Origin: Spirochaetota bacterium
GTDB taxonomy: Bacteria; Spirochaetota; JAGLSM01; JAKPMW01
Direction of reading: 5' to 3'
DNA length: 6,361 nucleotides
Assembly (NCBI GenBank): GCA_029548715.1
Contig: JAKPMW010000275.1
Coordinates: 1-6,361 of the forward strand
Shown piece by piece: positions 1 through 6,361 of this stretch. The position numbers and the translations under genes were made by a program. Position 1 is the stretch's first letter, and every line of letters begins with the position of its first letter. The notes beneath the pieces were generated by a model. It did not search any database and was not told where the DNA came from. It saw nothing but the letters and a program-made list of their open reading frames with translations.

Positions 1-1590
1 ATCATCATCCGCCAGCTCGAGAGCCTGATCAATAAAGAACGCCCAGTCAACGTGGTCGGATACCGCTCGGTCATCGCCCAGAGCCGCCGGGGCGGGGCAG
101 CGGACCAATCCTCGTTTGCGATTGTCATTGAACTCAGGGAACGCGAAAAGAGGACCAAAAGCACCGACACTCTGATGCGCCAGTGGCGGGATGAAGTCAC
201 AAAAGTACAGGATCTTGAACGGGTAACTGTGACTGCGGGCCGTTTCGGCTCTGGCTCGGGAAGCGCCATCGAGGTAGAGGTCAGGGAAAACAATGACGAA
301 GTGCGAAAGAAGGCCGCCGAAGCTGTCCGGGACGCACTGGCCAGGCTCCCCGGCCTGCGCAACGCCGAAGTCGACGAGCCGATCCGCAATCCCGAGTACC
401 GGATCGGATTCAACAGGGAACTCGTCACCCGCCTTGGCGTCAATCCCTCGGAGCTCGCAACCGCCATGCGCACGGTCCTTGAGGGGACAATTGTTGATGA
501 AATCAACTCTGGCGACGAGGAAGTGGATATCAGGGTCTCGGTTGACGGGAACTACAAACAGGCCATCAACTTTCTTTTGCAAAACCCGATCCAGAACAGC
601 GGAGACTACCTGATCCCTCTCTCGCGGCTTGTCTCGTATGAGCGTGTCCTCGCCCCGTCGTCGATCACCCGGGTCCACCACAAACGGACCACCATGGTCT
701 ACGCCGATATCGATGACGGAAAGACAGAAACCCAGAGCCGGAGACCACGGAAAAAACCCGCAACAAACACCATGGCCGAAGGGAAAACGCACCTGAAGCA
801 GGAAGGTTTGTCCCGCTCCGGACTCCCGGGCGAGGCCTCGGCATCAGCCCCGACCAACCGCGTCCGGAAACAGCGCGTCCGGCAGGAGGCGATGTCTCCG
901 ATCGAGGTTGCCGGCTGGCTTGAGGCAAACGTCTTTCCGAAAATACAGCAGCAGTATCCCGGTGTGGTCTTCAGTTTCAGTGGCGAGATCAAGGACACCC
1001 GCGAGTCAAGCAGAGATCTGGCAACAGCCACAATTCTCGTCCTCTTTCTGATATTTGTGATTCTCGCCCTTGTATTCAATTCGGCCCTCCGTCCGGCGAT
1101 CGTCATGCTGACCATCCCCTTCGGGCTTGTGGGCATCATCTTTACCTTCTGGTTGCACGGGGTTGAGCAATTTGGCCTCTTTGCAGCGATTGGGGCCCTT
1201 GGTCTGGCCGGCGTCGTCATCAATGACTCGATCGTGATGATCGACAAGCTGGACCGTTCCATCCGGGAGGACGGCTGGGGGAAAACAAGACTCGAAAAAA
1301 TCGCCAACATCTCCAGCACCCGCCTGCGCGCTGTCATGCTGACAACCCTGACCACAGTCGCCGGTCTGATGCCGACCGCCTACGGGGTCCTCGGATACGA
1401 TGCCATGCTGGCCCAGATGATGCTGGCCCTCTCCTGGGGGCTCCTCTTCGGTACGCTGATCACCCTTGTGCTGATCCCGACCATCTATACCTTCCTCCCA
1501 ACTGTCTCAGCCGCCCCACACGCGGTCGAGCCAGAAACGGAAATTCCCCTGACCCAAAAGGGGACCCCATCCCGCAGGAAATCGAGGTAA
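1..1590 (+). CDS. RND-family efflux transporter, inner-membrane permease (C-terminal part; 5' end outside window)
   Basis: This is the C-terminal half of an AcrB/MexB-type RND permease, a proton-driven exporter that works as a trimer in the inner membrane and hands substrates through an adaptor to a TolC channel. The frame is open from base 1, so the GTG at 52 is not a true start. Counting from base 1, residues 1-340 are periplasmic porter and docking sequence (for example 'RNPEYRIGFNRELVTRLGV'). Five membrane spans follow, at about 340-360, 364-385, 391-415, 441-463 and 470-500, matching TM8-TM12 of the family. TM10 reads 'GVVINDSIVMID', a known subfamily version. The position aligning with AcrB Lys940 is Asn (codon 1222-1224), while the TM11 'RLRAVMLTT' keeps the Arg and Thr of the proton relay. 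TM7 and everything before it are missing. An unusual basic insertion interrupts the last periplasmic subdomain. The C-terminal tail is basic (SRRKSR). The substrate cannot be told from this sequence. Confidence 0.93.
   Translation: MIIRQLESLINKERPVNVVGYRSVIAQSRRGGAADQSSFAIVIELREREKRTKSTDTLMRQWRDEVTKVQDLERVTVTAGRFGSGSGSAIEVEVRENNDEVRKKAAEAVRDALARLPGLRNAEVDEPIRNPEYRIGFNRELVTRLGVNPSELATAMRTVLEGTIVDEINSGDEEVDIRVSVDGNYKQAINFLLQNPIQNSGDYLIPLSRLVSYERVLAPSSITRVHHKRTTMVYADIDDGKTETQSRRPRKKPATNTMAEGKTHLKQEGLSRSGLPGEASASAPTNRVRKQRVRQEAMSPIEVAGWLEANVFPKIQQQYPGVVFSFSGEIKDTRESSRDLATATILVLFLIFVILALVFNSALRPAIVMLTIPFGLVGIIFTFWLHGVEQFGLFAAIGALGLAGVVINDSIVMIDKLDRSIREDGWGKTRLEKIANISSTRLRAVMLTTLTTVAGLMPTAYGVLGYDAMLAQMMLALSWGLLFGTLITLVLIPTIYTFLPTVSAAPHAVEPETEIPLTQKGTPSRRKSR
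715..891 (+). other. Basic low-complexity insertion inside the RND periplasmic porter domain
   Basis: About 59 codons separate the strand 'RTTMVYADID' from the helix 'MSPIEVAGWLEANVFP'. In AcrB-like proteins these two elements are joined by only a few residues (AcrB has roughly 'GKSTGEAME' there). The inserted stretch is rich in Lys/Arg (about 14), Ser, Thr, Ala and Pro, has no hydrophobic core, and contains clusters such as 'SRRPRKKP' and 'NRVRKQRVRQ'. The reading frame is kept on both sides and the flanking domain resumes cleanly, so this is an in-frame insertion and not a frameshift scar. The exact edges are uncertain by several codons. By alignment it would project from the PC2 porter subdomain, near the substrate entrance, on the periplasmic side. 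Its function is unknown. Confidence 0.7.
1584..1587 (+). promoter_or_regulatory. Ribosome binding site of the TolC-family gene, next to the pump stop codon
   Basis: GAGG lies 10 bases before the ATG at 1598 and directly abuts the TAA stop of the RND gene (GAGGTAA). A ribosome ending on the pump gene would sit over this site, which suggests translational coupling of pump and outer-membrane channel. No promoter is needed or visible in the seven-base gap. Confidence 0.55.
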
Positions 1591-1597
1591 CCGGGCA

Positions 1598-3118
1598 ATG
1601 AAAAACACCATCCTGACCGGCGCTGTCATCTGGGCCCTGACTGGCCTGTTCATGACGAACATCCTTGCGGCGGACGCTGTTCCCCGGACACAGACCAACG
1701 GACCTGCCACCCCGGCCAGACTGTCCCTCCAGGCCTTTGTCGGACTCGCGCTCGAAAAGCACCCCGCCATGGAAAAACTGCGCGAGAGCTCGCACGAACA
1801 GCGGAATCTGGCCCTCAAGCAGCTGGCGATCAAGGAGCTTCTCCTCAGCGCCTCAACGGGACTGACGCTGACAGACCCTGTCTACGGCGGTTCGGCGATA
1901 TCGGCGGACCGTTCGTCCAGATGGACCTTTGAGACATCACTGACCCGGGCCTTTCCCGAGCTGGGAGGAATCAGGGCGGGAATCACACTCGGCCATGGCA
2001 ACACCTCCACGACAGGCACGGACGGAAGCGAGTCCACAAGTGCCACACCGTACGTCGGATTATCCCTGAGCATACCGCTGATACAAAATGCCCTCGGGAC
2101 GGCCGACCGCATCAGTCTGAAAAAAATGCAGCTTGCCCTGGCGATTGTGGACCGAAGCGAGGAAGAGGCCATCGAGGTATTGATCCAGAGTCTTGCCCAG
2201 CAGTACTACGCCTGGGCGCTCGCAAGCGAAAAGGCGGACATGTACAAGGGCTTTTTTGAACGGGCCGGACAGTACTACAACCAGGTCCTGCGCCGGGCCG
2301 GGCTGGGGATTGCCGACCAGTCCGATCTCATGCTGGCCCGGCAAAACTGGCTGGGATACCAGTCAAGCTGGCTCAATGCCCGGCAGGCTGCCCACGAACA
2401 GACCCTTGAAATTCTTTCCCGCATGGGAATCACAACGGCTGGAAGCACCAATCTTTCCCTGCTCCACACAGCCGACACAAGTCTCCCCGGTCTCAAGCCC
2501 GAAGCCCTTGTCCTGAGCATCACTGCCACAAACCAGACCAATCTGATCCCTGATCTGCGCATCGTCCAATTGGCCCGGCTCTCGCTTGAACAGGCCAGGC
2601 AGGATGCGCAAAGCGCTGATGACAAAACCCTTCCCGAACTCACGCTGACCATCAAGGGAACGAAAACAGCCTCGGATACCAGCCTTGACCGGGCGCTCTC
2701 TTCGATGGCAGGAAACAGTTTTTACGCCGGGCTGAATTTTTCCCTTCCCCTGCAAAATTCTGCCGAGGAATATGCAGCCCTGGCTGCCAGACATGCCCTC
2801 ACCCGCCAGACGCGGGAATTTGAACAGGTTGTTCTTGATGCAGGAACAGCGATCAGCCGCTATCGCCTGGCCATTTCCACCTGGCGCCAGCTTGATACCA
2901 TCGCGGAAGACACAAGCGCGGCCGCAGCGGGACGGGTGGCCGCGGTCTATACCCGGTACCAGCAGGGCCGGGCCACCCTCAACAACCTCACCGACGCCCA
3001 GGACGCCTGGGCTCGCACCCGGATCCAGGCTCTTGAGACGCGTCACACCCTGCGCCGGCTTGAACTTGAATTTGCCGCCCTGACCGACCGTCTCAGCCGG
3101 AGCGTCCTGCCGGAGTGA
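1598..3118 (+). CDS. TolC-family outer-membrane efflux protein
   Basis: This is a complete 506-residue outer-membrane channel of the TolC/OEP family. It forms a trimeric beta-barrel with a long periplasmic alpha-helical tunnel and serves as the exit duct for the RND pump encoded just upstream. Residues 1-24 are a signal peptide: Lys near the start, a hydrophobic core, then 'NILA' followed by AD, with cleavage likely after A24. The usual two-fold repeat is visible. In the first half, helices at about 43-87 ('LSLQAFVGLALEKHPAMEKL') lead into barrel strands at about 108-160 ending 'YVGLSLSIPL', then a long helical pair at about 170-275. In the second half, helices at about 315-342 are followed by strands at about 346-385 ending 'FYAGLNFSLPL', and helices at 388-500 with the typical 'YQQGRATLNNLTDAQDAW'. 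Length is normal for the family. I see no Cys lipobox, so it is probably not lipidated. It starts seven bases after the pump stop and ends in TGA overlapping a GTG (GTGA). Confidence 0.93.
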   Translation: MKNTILTGAVIWALTGLFMTNILAADAVPRTQTNGPATPARLSLQAFVGLALEKHPAMEKLRESSHEQRNLALKQLAIKELLLSASTGLTLTDPVYGGSAISADRSSRWTFETSLTRAFPELGGIRAGITLGHGNTSTTGTDGSESTSATPYVGLSLSIPLIQNALGTADRISLKKMQLALAIVDRSEEEAIEVLIQSLAQQYYAWALASEKADMYKGFFERAGQYYNQVLRRAGLGIADQSDLMLARQNWLGYQSSWLNARQAAHEQTLEILSRMGITTAGSTNLSLLHTADTSLPGLKPEALVLSITATNQTNLIPDLRIVQLARLSLEQARQDAQSADDKTLPELTLTIKGTKTASDTSLDRALSSMAGNSFYAGLNFSLPLQNSAEEYAALAARHALTRQTREFEQVVLDAGTAISRYRLAISTWRQLDTIAEDTSAAAAGRVAAVYTRYQQGRATLNNLTDAQDAWARTRIQALETRHTLRRLELEFAALTDRLSRSVLPE

Positions 3119-3123
3119 GAGGC

Positions 3124-3180
3124 TTCGCCCTCTCCAAGGACTTCGCCCTCTCCAAGGACTTTGCCCTCTCCAAGGACTTC
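3124..3180 (+). repeat. Three tandem 18-bp direct repeats (plus 3 bp) at the efflux/kinase junction
   Basis: The unit TTCGCCCTCTCCAAGGAC occurs at 3124-3141, 3142-3159 and 3160-3177, followed by TTC. Copies 1 and 2 are identical; copy 3 differs only by TTT for TTC. The array begins six bases after the TolC stop codon and ends 20 bases before a candidate -35 box. If translated in the kinase frame it reads FALSKD three times. The near-identity suggests recent expansion by slippage or a conserved protein-binding array. I favour a non-coding position because the kinase receiver domain starts well downstream. Confidence 0.9.
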
Positions 3181-3199
3181 CGCGTTGCGCCGGGATTGT

Positions 3200-3228
3200 T
3201 TGACTTTCATGCCCGCGGGGGCTATTCT
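3200..3228 (+). promoter_or_regulatory. Candidate sigma70-type promoter for the histidine kinase gene
   Basis: TTGACT at 3200-3205 (5 of 6 matches to TTGACA) and TATTCT at 3223-3228 (4 of 6 to TATAAT) are separated by exactly 17 bases. Transcription would begin near 3235, leaving a leader of about 45 bases before the ATG at 3280. This supports separate expression of the kinase and the downstream start. The spacer is G+C rich (GCCCGCGGGGGC), which would make it moderate in strength. This is a pattern match only. Confidence 0.42.
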
Positions 3229-3268
3229 GAAATCCCTGCCAACACGGTTGACAGAAAACCTCGCCCCT

Positions 3269-3275
3269 GGGGAAA
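3269..3275 (+). promoter_or_regulatory. Shine-Dalgarno sequence that decides the kinase start at 3280
   Basis: GGGGAAA lies just before the ATG at 3280, leaving six bases between GGGGA and the start codon. The spacing is good and the match is purine-rich. The rival start, GTG at 3115, has only GGAG at 3099-3102, 12 bases away. Confidence 0.5.
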
Positions 3276-3279
3276 CCTG

Positions 3280-5160
3280 ATGCCCCCACAGATCACCATC
3301 CTCCTGGTCGAAGACGAACCGGTCGTCAGGCTTGCGACCAGACGCAAGCTCGAACACTTCGGGTACGCCGTCGTAACCGCGGAGAACGGACTCTCCGCCG
3401 TGCAAACGGCGCTGAGCCTTGACCAGTTGGACCTGATCCTGATGGACATCGACCTGGGCGAAGGGATCGACGGCACCGAAGCGGCTGGCAGGATCCTGAG
3501 CAGCAAGACCCTCCCCATCGTATTCCATACCTCGCATGCCGAGCGGGATATGGTCGAGCGGGTACGCAACATCACCCGCTACGGATACGTCCTCAAGGAC
3601 AGCGGCGACTTTGTCCTCCAGTCATCCATCGAGATGGCCCTGGATCTGTTTTCTGCCCATCTGGCACAAAACGCTGCTACCGAAGCCTACAAGGAAAGCG
3701 AGTCCCGCTATCGCTCCCTGTTTGAAAACCGTCACACCCCGATGCTTGTGATCGAACCGGAGACAGGAACCATCGTCGATGCCAATCCGGCCGCCTCGCT
3801 GTTTTACGGATACCAGCACAGTCAACTCGTGTCAATGACCATCATGCAGATCAACGTGATGACGACTGAAGAAATCAGGTCCGAGATGGAGAGGGCCCGG
3901 CTCGAACTGCGCAACCATTTTCTCTTCAGACACAGGCTGGCATCCGGAGAAACCCGTTCGGTCGAAGTACACAGCGGCCCGATCAGCTATGGGGGAAAAA
4001 CCCTCCTCTACTCCATCATCATCGATGTGACCGCCAGGACTGCTGCCGAAGAGGCATTGGCCCGCAGTGAGTGGACCTACCGCATGCTGTTTGAGAGCAT
4101 TCCAACGGGAATTCTTCACTTCAGTGCCCTTGGTGTCATCACGGAAGTCAATGCGGCATTTGTCACCATTGTAGGCAGCAAGCGTGAATCATTGCTGGGC
4201 CTCGACATCACCACCATTCCCGACAAGCGTATTGTCCCCTATTTTATCGAGGCACTTTCGGGAAAGCCCTCCCTCTATCATGGGCCCTACCAGACCATTA
4301 CCGGTAAAAAAGAGCTTTTTGTCCGTGTCAGGATCACCCCCCTCCCTGCGGGTGACAGATGCAATGGGGGGATCGCCGTCGTCGAAGACCTGACCGATGA
4401 AAAACACCGCGAAGACGAACGCGAAATGATCGAATCCCGCCTGCGCGACGAGCAGCGACTCTCTTCCGTAGGAACACTGGCTGACGGGATTGCCCATGAG
4501 GTCAACAACCCCCTGATGGCAGTGATCAACCTGGCCCAGCTCATTGTCGACCGAAAAACCGCCGAGGCCCCGCTGGCCGGGGAGATCATCAGGGAAGGGG
4601 AGCGGATCGCGTCGATCGTGCGCGGGCTGATGACGTTTTCAAACAACGAGCGCTATGCCCAGGTTGAGGAGATCTCCGTCCAAAACCTGATCGAGGGTGT
4701 GACTGCCCTGACCGGCGAAATCATCCGGCATGATGATATTGACCTGCAGGTTCAGCTGGGCGAGGATCTCCCGACGCTGGCCTGCCGACCGCAGCAGATC
4801 AGGCAGGTCCTGCTGAATCTGCTGACCAATGCCAGAGACGCAATCAACACAGCCCGAAACAAGCACCCCCTGCAGGGAGTCATCACCCTGCGCTGTATCC
4901 CTGTCCTGCACGAACAGCAGGCGGCAGTCAGGTTTGAAGTCGAAGACAACGGGGACGGTGTCCCGGATCAAAACGCCACATACATCTTTGATCCGTTTTA
5001 TACCACCAAGCCGGGCAGGAAGGGCCCGGGGCTTGGGCTCTCGGTCTCATGGGGAATAGCCCGCGAGCACGGGGGCCTGCTGACTGTCTCGGCTTCGTCC
5101 CGGGGCGGGGCTGTCTTTGCACTGACCATCCCGCTCAAGGTCAAAACTGAAAATAAATAA
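3280..5160 (+). CDS. Soluble hybrid histidine kinase: receiver-PAS-PAS-HisKA-HATPase
   Basis: This is a 626-residue signalling kinase with no signal peptide or membrane span, so it probably acts in the cytoplasm. Domains from ATG 3280: receiver, residues 5-125, with acidic pair E11/D12, phospho-acceptor D56 in 'LILMDIDLG', T84 and K106; PAS 1 at about 141-256 ('SRYRSLFENRHTPMLVIEP'); PAS 2 at about 263-375; dimerisation/HisKA with phospho-acceptor H406 in 'GIAHEVNNPL'; ATPase with N-box N517 ('NLLTNARDA'), G1 'DNGDG' at 556-560, F-box 'IFDPFYTTK' at 569-577 and G2 'GPGLGLS' at 582-588. All catalytic residues are present, so it should be active. The receiver is N-terminal rather than C-terminal, so it may take phosphate from another kinase and modulate this one. 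No DNA-binding output domain or partner regulator is in the window. The frame is open back to GTG 3115, which overlaps the TolC stop and would add 55 residues containing the FALSKD repeats. I prefer 3280 because the receiver starts there and it has a good ribosome site and a promoter. The signal is unknown. Confidence 0.92.
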   Translation: MPPQITILLVEDEPVVRLATRRKLEHFGYAVVTAENGLSAVQTALSLDQLDLILMDIDLGEGIDGTEAAGRILSSKTLPIVFHTSHAERDMVERVRNITRYGYVLKDSGDFVLQSSIEMALDLFSAHLAQNAATEAYKESESRYRSLFENRHTPMLVIEPETGTIVDANPAASLFYGYQHSQLVSMTIMQINVMTTEEIRSEMERARLELRNHFLFRHRLASGETRSVEVHSGPISYGGKTLLYSIIIDVTARTAAEEALARSEWTYRMLFESIPTGILHFSALGVITEVNAAFVTIVGSKRESLLGLDITTIPDKRIVPYFIEALSGKPSLYHGPYQTITGKKELFVRVRITPLPAGDRCNGGIAVVEDLTDEKHREDEREMIESRLRDEQRLSSVGTLADGIAHEVNNPLMAVINLAQLIVDRKTAEAPLAGEIIREGERIASIVRGLMTFSNNERYAQVEEISVQNLIEGVTALTGEIIRHDDIDLQVQLGEDLPTLACRPQQIRQVLLNLLTNARDAINTARNKHPLQGVITLRCIPVLHEQQAAVRFEVEDNGDGVPDQNATYIFDPFYTTKPGRKGPGLGLSVSWGIAREHGGLLTVSASSRGGAVFALTIPLKVKTENK

Positions 5161-6361
5161 ACGATTTTACCTCGGCAATGCGCAATGCTGTCGCGACAAG
5201 AAAGAGGAATGCAGCCCCTGCTCCCTGCTGAAGAGCCGGTCGGCCTGTCCAGATGAGCCTGATCCTGCCTTTGACCGGGGTCGGAACAAAATGCCAGACA
5301 AAGGGTGCCGCGAGTGCCAGCAGAAGGGGGAGTCCGACATTGGGTGCAACCCAGATTCCGGACGCGATCGACTGGACCATCCCCTCAAACATTGCCCAGT
5401 CATGACTGCGGAAAAGAAGCCAACCCAGCATCACAACGTGAAAAACAGCACAGGTCGCCAGCAGTCTCTTCCACGGGCTGAGGGCTTCACGTTCGACCCT
5501 GTTCCAGCCCAGGGCCCGCTCGAGCATCAAAAAGAGACCGTGGAACACACCCCACAAGACAAAGTTGATCCCGGCCCCATGCCAGAGACCGGCCAGAAAC
5601 ATGGTGATAAAGAGGTTGAGGTAGACCCGGCGCCTGTTTCCGCCAAGGGAGATGTAGATATAATCACGGATCCAGCTTCCCAGGGAGATATGCCAGCGAC
5701 GCCAGAAATCTGAAATCGAAACAGACTTGTAGGGCTCGTTGAAGTTTTCCGTCAGGTTGAACCCGAGAATCAGGGCACTCCCGATGGCCATCGCCGTATA
5801 ACTCGAAAAATCAAGAAAGATCTGGGCACCAAACCCGTACACCGCGAGGATGGCCTCGGTCGCGGTATACATGGACGGCATCTGGAAAACCCGGTCGACA
5901 TGATTCAGCGCGATCCAGTCAGCCAGGCATTTCTTGACAAGCCCGGTCCCGATCAGCCAGAAAGCCAGGCCAAGCACCCGGCTGTCCGGTCTGAAATGCC
6001 TGATCCGCTCACGCAGGCCGGGCAGGAATTCACGCGCCCGCACGATCGGACCGGCCACAAGCTGGGGAAAAAACGAGACAAACAGGGAAAACCGCCAGAA
6101 ATTCCGCTCGGGCAAAAGTTCACCGCGATAGATGTCGATCGTGTAGGAAAGCGTCTGGAATGTGTAAAACGAAATCCCGACAGGAAGGATCAGGTCCAGG
6201 AGGGGAATCCCCGGGAGTGCAGCCTTCTCCAGCAGGGGATTTATCAGCCCGGCAATAAAATCATGATATTTGAAAGAAAACAGAAGCCCAAGATTCCCCA
6301 CAAGGCTGAAGACCAGCCAGAGTCTGGTCCTTGCACGGCTTCCCCTGAGCCTCGCCTCATG
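5141..6361 (-). CDS. MBOAT-family membrane O-acyltransferase, AlgI/DltB type (5' end outside window)
   Basis: This is a polytopic inner-membrane enzyme of the MBOAT family (AlgI, PatA and DltB relatives). These proteins move an acyl group, often acetyl, across the membrane for attachment to exported polysaccharide, peptidoglycan or teichoic acid, usually with an SGNH/AlgJ-type partner. The frame stays open to the right edge. The 20 codons beyond the GTG at 6301 read as normal family sequence (a basic stretch, then 'RLWLVFSLVGNLGLLFSFKY'), so the start lies outside and roughly 70-90 N-terminal residues are missing. Visible signatures are 'PVGISFYTFQTLSYTIDIYRG', 'FPQLVAGPIVR', 'QIFLDFSSYTAMAIG', 'SDFWRRWHISLGSWIRDYIY' with 'SLGGNRR', and 'LAGLWHGAGINFVLWG'. 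The invariant catalytic His of WHGAG is codon 5579-5581; the second conserved His (RRWHIS) is 5690-5692. It is read towards the kinase gene and overlaps its end by 20 bp. No partner gene is on its downstream side, so any partner would be encoded to the right. The acyl acceptor cannot be told. Confidence 0.93.
   Translation of the reverse strand, partial: HEARLRGSRARTRLWLVFSLVGNLGLLFSFKYHDFIAGLINPLLEKAALPGIPLLDLILPVGISFYTFQTLSYTIDIYRGELLPERNFWRFSLFVSFFPQLVAGPIVRAREFLPGLRERIRHFRPDSRVLGLAFWLIGTGLVKKCLADWIALNHVDRVFQMPSMYTATEAILAVYGFGAQIFLDFSSYTAMAIGSALILGFNLTENFNEPYKSVSISDFWRRWHISLGSWIRDYIYISLGGNRRRVYLNLFITMFLAGLWHGAGINFVLWGVFHGLFLMLERALGWNRVEREALSPWKRLLATCAVFHVVMLGWLLFRSHDWAMFEGMVQSIASGIWVAPNVGLPLLLALAAPFVWHFVPTPVKGRIRLIWTGRPALQQGAGAAFLFLVATALRIAEVKSFIYFQF

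Noticed and set aside
52..54. GTG as the start of the RND gene
   Set aside because: The same frame is open and family-like from base 1, and a start here would leave a half transporter with no first membrane half. The gene simply continues beyond the window.
699..1355. Minus-strand open frame of 218 codons
   Set aside because: It lies entirely opposite the RND gene, has no recognisable domain and is explained by the high G+C content of the plus-strand gene.
3248..3253. Perfect TTGACA as a -35 box
   Set aside because: No acceptable -10 hexamer lies 16-18 bases downstream (the sequence there is GGAAAC-like and overlaps the ribosome site).
2363..3289. Minus-strand open frame of 308 codons opposite TolC, including PWRG-type repeats
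   Set aside because: The repeats are just the 18-bp array read backwards, the rest is Arg/Gly/Pro-rich shadow sequence, and the plus-strand TolC protein is clear.
5150..5168. AAAAT...ATTTT inverted repeat at the convergent gene ends as a bidirectional terminator
   Set aside because: The stem is only five A-T pairs and lies within coding sequence; it is too weak to call a terminator.
5291..5713. Plus-strand open frame of 140 codons within the MBOAT region
   Set aside because: Low-complexity hydrophilic translation directly opposite conserved MBOAT motifs, with no ribosome site or family resemblance.
6299..6301. GTG as the start of the MBOAT gene
   Set aside because: The 20 codons before it, up to the window edge, fit the family (basic segment then the start of a membrane helix), and MBOAT proteins have more N-terminal sequence than this start would allow.

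Overview
The window looks like chromosomal DNA from a Gram-negative-type (diderm) bacterium of fairly high G+C content. It encodes an inner-membrane RND pump with its own TolC-type outer-membrane factor. The histidine kinase has a receiver-PAS-PAS-kinase layout and a receiver wording ('GxDGTEAA', 'HTSH', 'RYGYVLKDSG') that I associate most with spirochaetes, and also with some deltaproteobacteria. The taxonomic guess is an inference from style, not a database match. I see no tRNA, rRNA, CRISPR array, insertion sequence or phage gene.

Layout: positions 1-1590 (+) are the C-terminal half of an RND efflux transporter cut by the left edge. Positions 1598-3118 (+) are a complete TolC-family outer-membrane protein, seven bases after the pump stop, so the two form an operon; a membrane-fusion protein may lie upstream, outside the window. 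Positions 3119-3279 are the only real gap between genes. It holds three tandem copies of an 18-bp unit, a plausible sigma70-type promoter and a Shine-Dalgarno sequence. Positions 3280-5160 (+) are a soluble receiver-PAS-PAS-histidine kinase. Positions 5141-6361 (-) are an MBOAT-family O-acyltransferase (AlgI/DltB type), cut by the right edge. It converges on the kinase gene, and the two coding ends overlap by 20 bp.

How the genes fit together: the pump and the TolC protein would form a tripartite export machine with an adaptor encoded elsewhere. The kinase is an orphan in this window, with no separate response regulator or DNA-binding output domain next to it; a link to the efflux operon is suggested only by position. 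The MBOAT protein is unrelated in orientation and probably belongs to an envelope- or polysaccharide-acylation operon that lies to the right.

The most unusual points are a basic, low-complexity insertion of about 59 residues in the periplasmic part of the RND pump, the 3 x 18-bp repeat at the efflux/kinase junction with its ambiguous kinase start, and the overlapping convergent gene ends. I did not find convincing evidence of an undescribed multi-gene system here.
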